From NCBI RefSeq assembly GCF_020073815.1, contig NZ_JAIQZJ010000004.1, positions 1 to 64,000 on the forward strand: a DNA stretch of 64,000 nt, given 5' to 3'. The stretch is from Nocardioides mangrovi. GTDB taxonomy: Bacteria > Actinomycetota > Actinomycetes > Propionibacteriales > Nocardioidaceae. The notes under the pieces were generated by a model, which worked only from the letters and a program-made list of their open reading frames with translations, had not been told where the DNA came from and did not search any database. The position numbers and the translations under genes are program-made. Of the stretch, positions 63,360 to 64,000 are shown one piece after another. Every line of letters starts with the position of its first letter. The first letter of the stretch is position 1.

Positions 63360-64000
63360 ATGGTCCGGACCGGTCTCCTCCTCGCCGCCGTCGGCGGTGC
63401 CGTCGCCCTGCTCGTGCACGCCGCGGTCGCGCCGCTGAGCGCAACGCTCGTCGCGATCGCCCTGGGGCTGGTCCTCTCGGCGTCGGGGCGGGTGCCGGAC
63501 GCGGCCCGGCCGGGGCTGCGGGTGGCCACCCGCCAGGTGCTGAGGGCCGGCGTCGCCCTGCTCGGCCTCCAGCTCGTGCTCGGCGACATCCTCGCGCTGG
63601 GCTGGCCGATGCTGGTCGTCATCGCGGGCGTGGTCGTGCTCGGCATCTCCGGCACCCTCGCGCTGGGCGCGCGCCTCGGCGTACCGCCCGAGCGGTCGCT
63701 GCTGGTCGCCTGCGGCTTCTCCATCTGCGGCGCCGCCGCGGTCGCCGCGGTCGAGGGAGTCCGGCGCTCCAAGGACGAGGACGTCGCCACGGTCGTCTCG
63801 CTGGTCGTGGTCTTCGGCAGCGTGGCGATGCTCGTGCTGCCCCTCGGGGCCTTCGCGCTCGGCTTCGACCCGGTGGCCGCGGGCGCCTGGTCGGGGGCCT
63901 CGATCCACGAGGTCGGCCAGGTGGTCGTCGCCGGCGGCCTCGTCGGCGGGGCGGCACTCCAGGTCGCGGTCGCGGTCAAGCTCGGCCGGGTGCTGATGCT
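63360..64000 (+). CDS. YeiH-family putative sulfate exporter (3' end outside window)
   Basis: 213 residues visible. Hydrophobic throughout; TLVAIALGLVLSASGRVPDA near 29, VLRAGVALLGLQLVLGDILA near 60, CGFSICGAAAVAAVEGVRRS near 119 and GASIHEVGQVVVAGGLVGGA near 180 are YeiH (UPF0324) signatures. ATG 63360 follows GGAGG closely. The full family length is about 340, so ~130 residues lie beyond the window. Substrate uncertain; sulfate/sulfonate export has been proposed for relatives. Confidence 0.88.
   Translation, partial: MVRTGLLLAAVGGAVALLVHAAVAPLSATLVAIALGLVLSASGRVPDAARPGLRVATRQVLRAGVALLGLQLVLGDILALGWPMLVVIAGVVVLGISGTLALGARLGVPPERSLLVACGFSICGAAAVAAVEGVRRSKDEDVATVVSLVVVFGSVAMLVLPLGAFALGFDPVAAGAWSGASIHEVGQVVVAGGLVGGAALQVAVAVKLGRVLM

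Overview
The window is GC-rich chromosomal DNA with densely packed genes, many 4-nt ATGA/GTGA overlaps and frequent GTG starts. Together with an HspR/HAIR heat-shock block, F420-type oxidoreductases, a class E-like sortase, a SAV_915-like protein and a DUF3151 protein, this points to an actinobacterium, most likely Nocardioides or a close relative in Propionibacteriales (inference). I saw no tRNA, rRNA, CRISPR array, transposase or phage gene.

Layout. 1-2.5 kb: end of a histidine-utilisation operon (hutF, cut by the window edge, and hutI) and a 49-aa small protein. 2.5-10 kb: a large ATPase/LuxR regulator, then a coupled cassette of an Asp/Gly-repeat peptide, a JmjC-like cupin oxygenase, a sucrase/ferredoxin-like protein and a GlcD-type oxidase. 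9.3-13 kb: an SDR diverging from an FMO-TetR-hydrolase operon behind a KstR-type operator. 13-15 kb: a sortase and its probable wall-anchored substrate. 15.3-20 kb: two alpha/beta hydrolases and a second ATPase/LuxR regulator, apparently lower in GC. 20-29.5 kb: P450, VOC protein, exporters, DUF1684 protein, a polar amino-acid ABC system with receptor and permease fused, DUF1540 and DUF1772 proteins, and an AraC regulator.

29.5-36 kb: a catabolic-looking cluster (DapB-like dehydrogenase, sulfotransferase, SDR, DUF1214-like protein, LLM oxidoreductase, divergent SnoaL-like and Ddn-like proteins) controlled from a second KstR-type site and containing two copies of a 136-138 bp palindromic element. 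36-39 kb: small membrane proteins, an EamA exporter with an operator over its promoter, UspA and MarR. 39-41.6 kb: a four-gene cassette resembling a type VII-secreted membrane toxin with partner and immunity proteins. 41.6-43 kb: an aldo/keto reductase and a NUDIX protein.

43-64 kb is a housekeeping block: dnaK-grpE-dnaJ-hspR and clpB, each group behind a perfect HAIR inverted repeat, then an aminotransferase, pyrE, DedA, a SpoU methyltransferase, NUDIX, septum-formation protein, two paralogous membrane-protein/sigma-factor pairs flanking a LOG-like gene, fba, a DHA2 exporter, DUF3151, and a LysR/YeiH pair cut by the right edge. The order resembles the Mycobacterium dnaK-clpB-pyrE-fba neighbourhood. 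The most novel-looking items are the Asp/Gly-repeat peptide cassette (5.6-7.9 kb), the type VII toxin-like cassette (39-41.6 kb) and the palindromic element family (29.55 and 33.96 kb).
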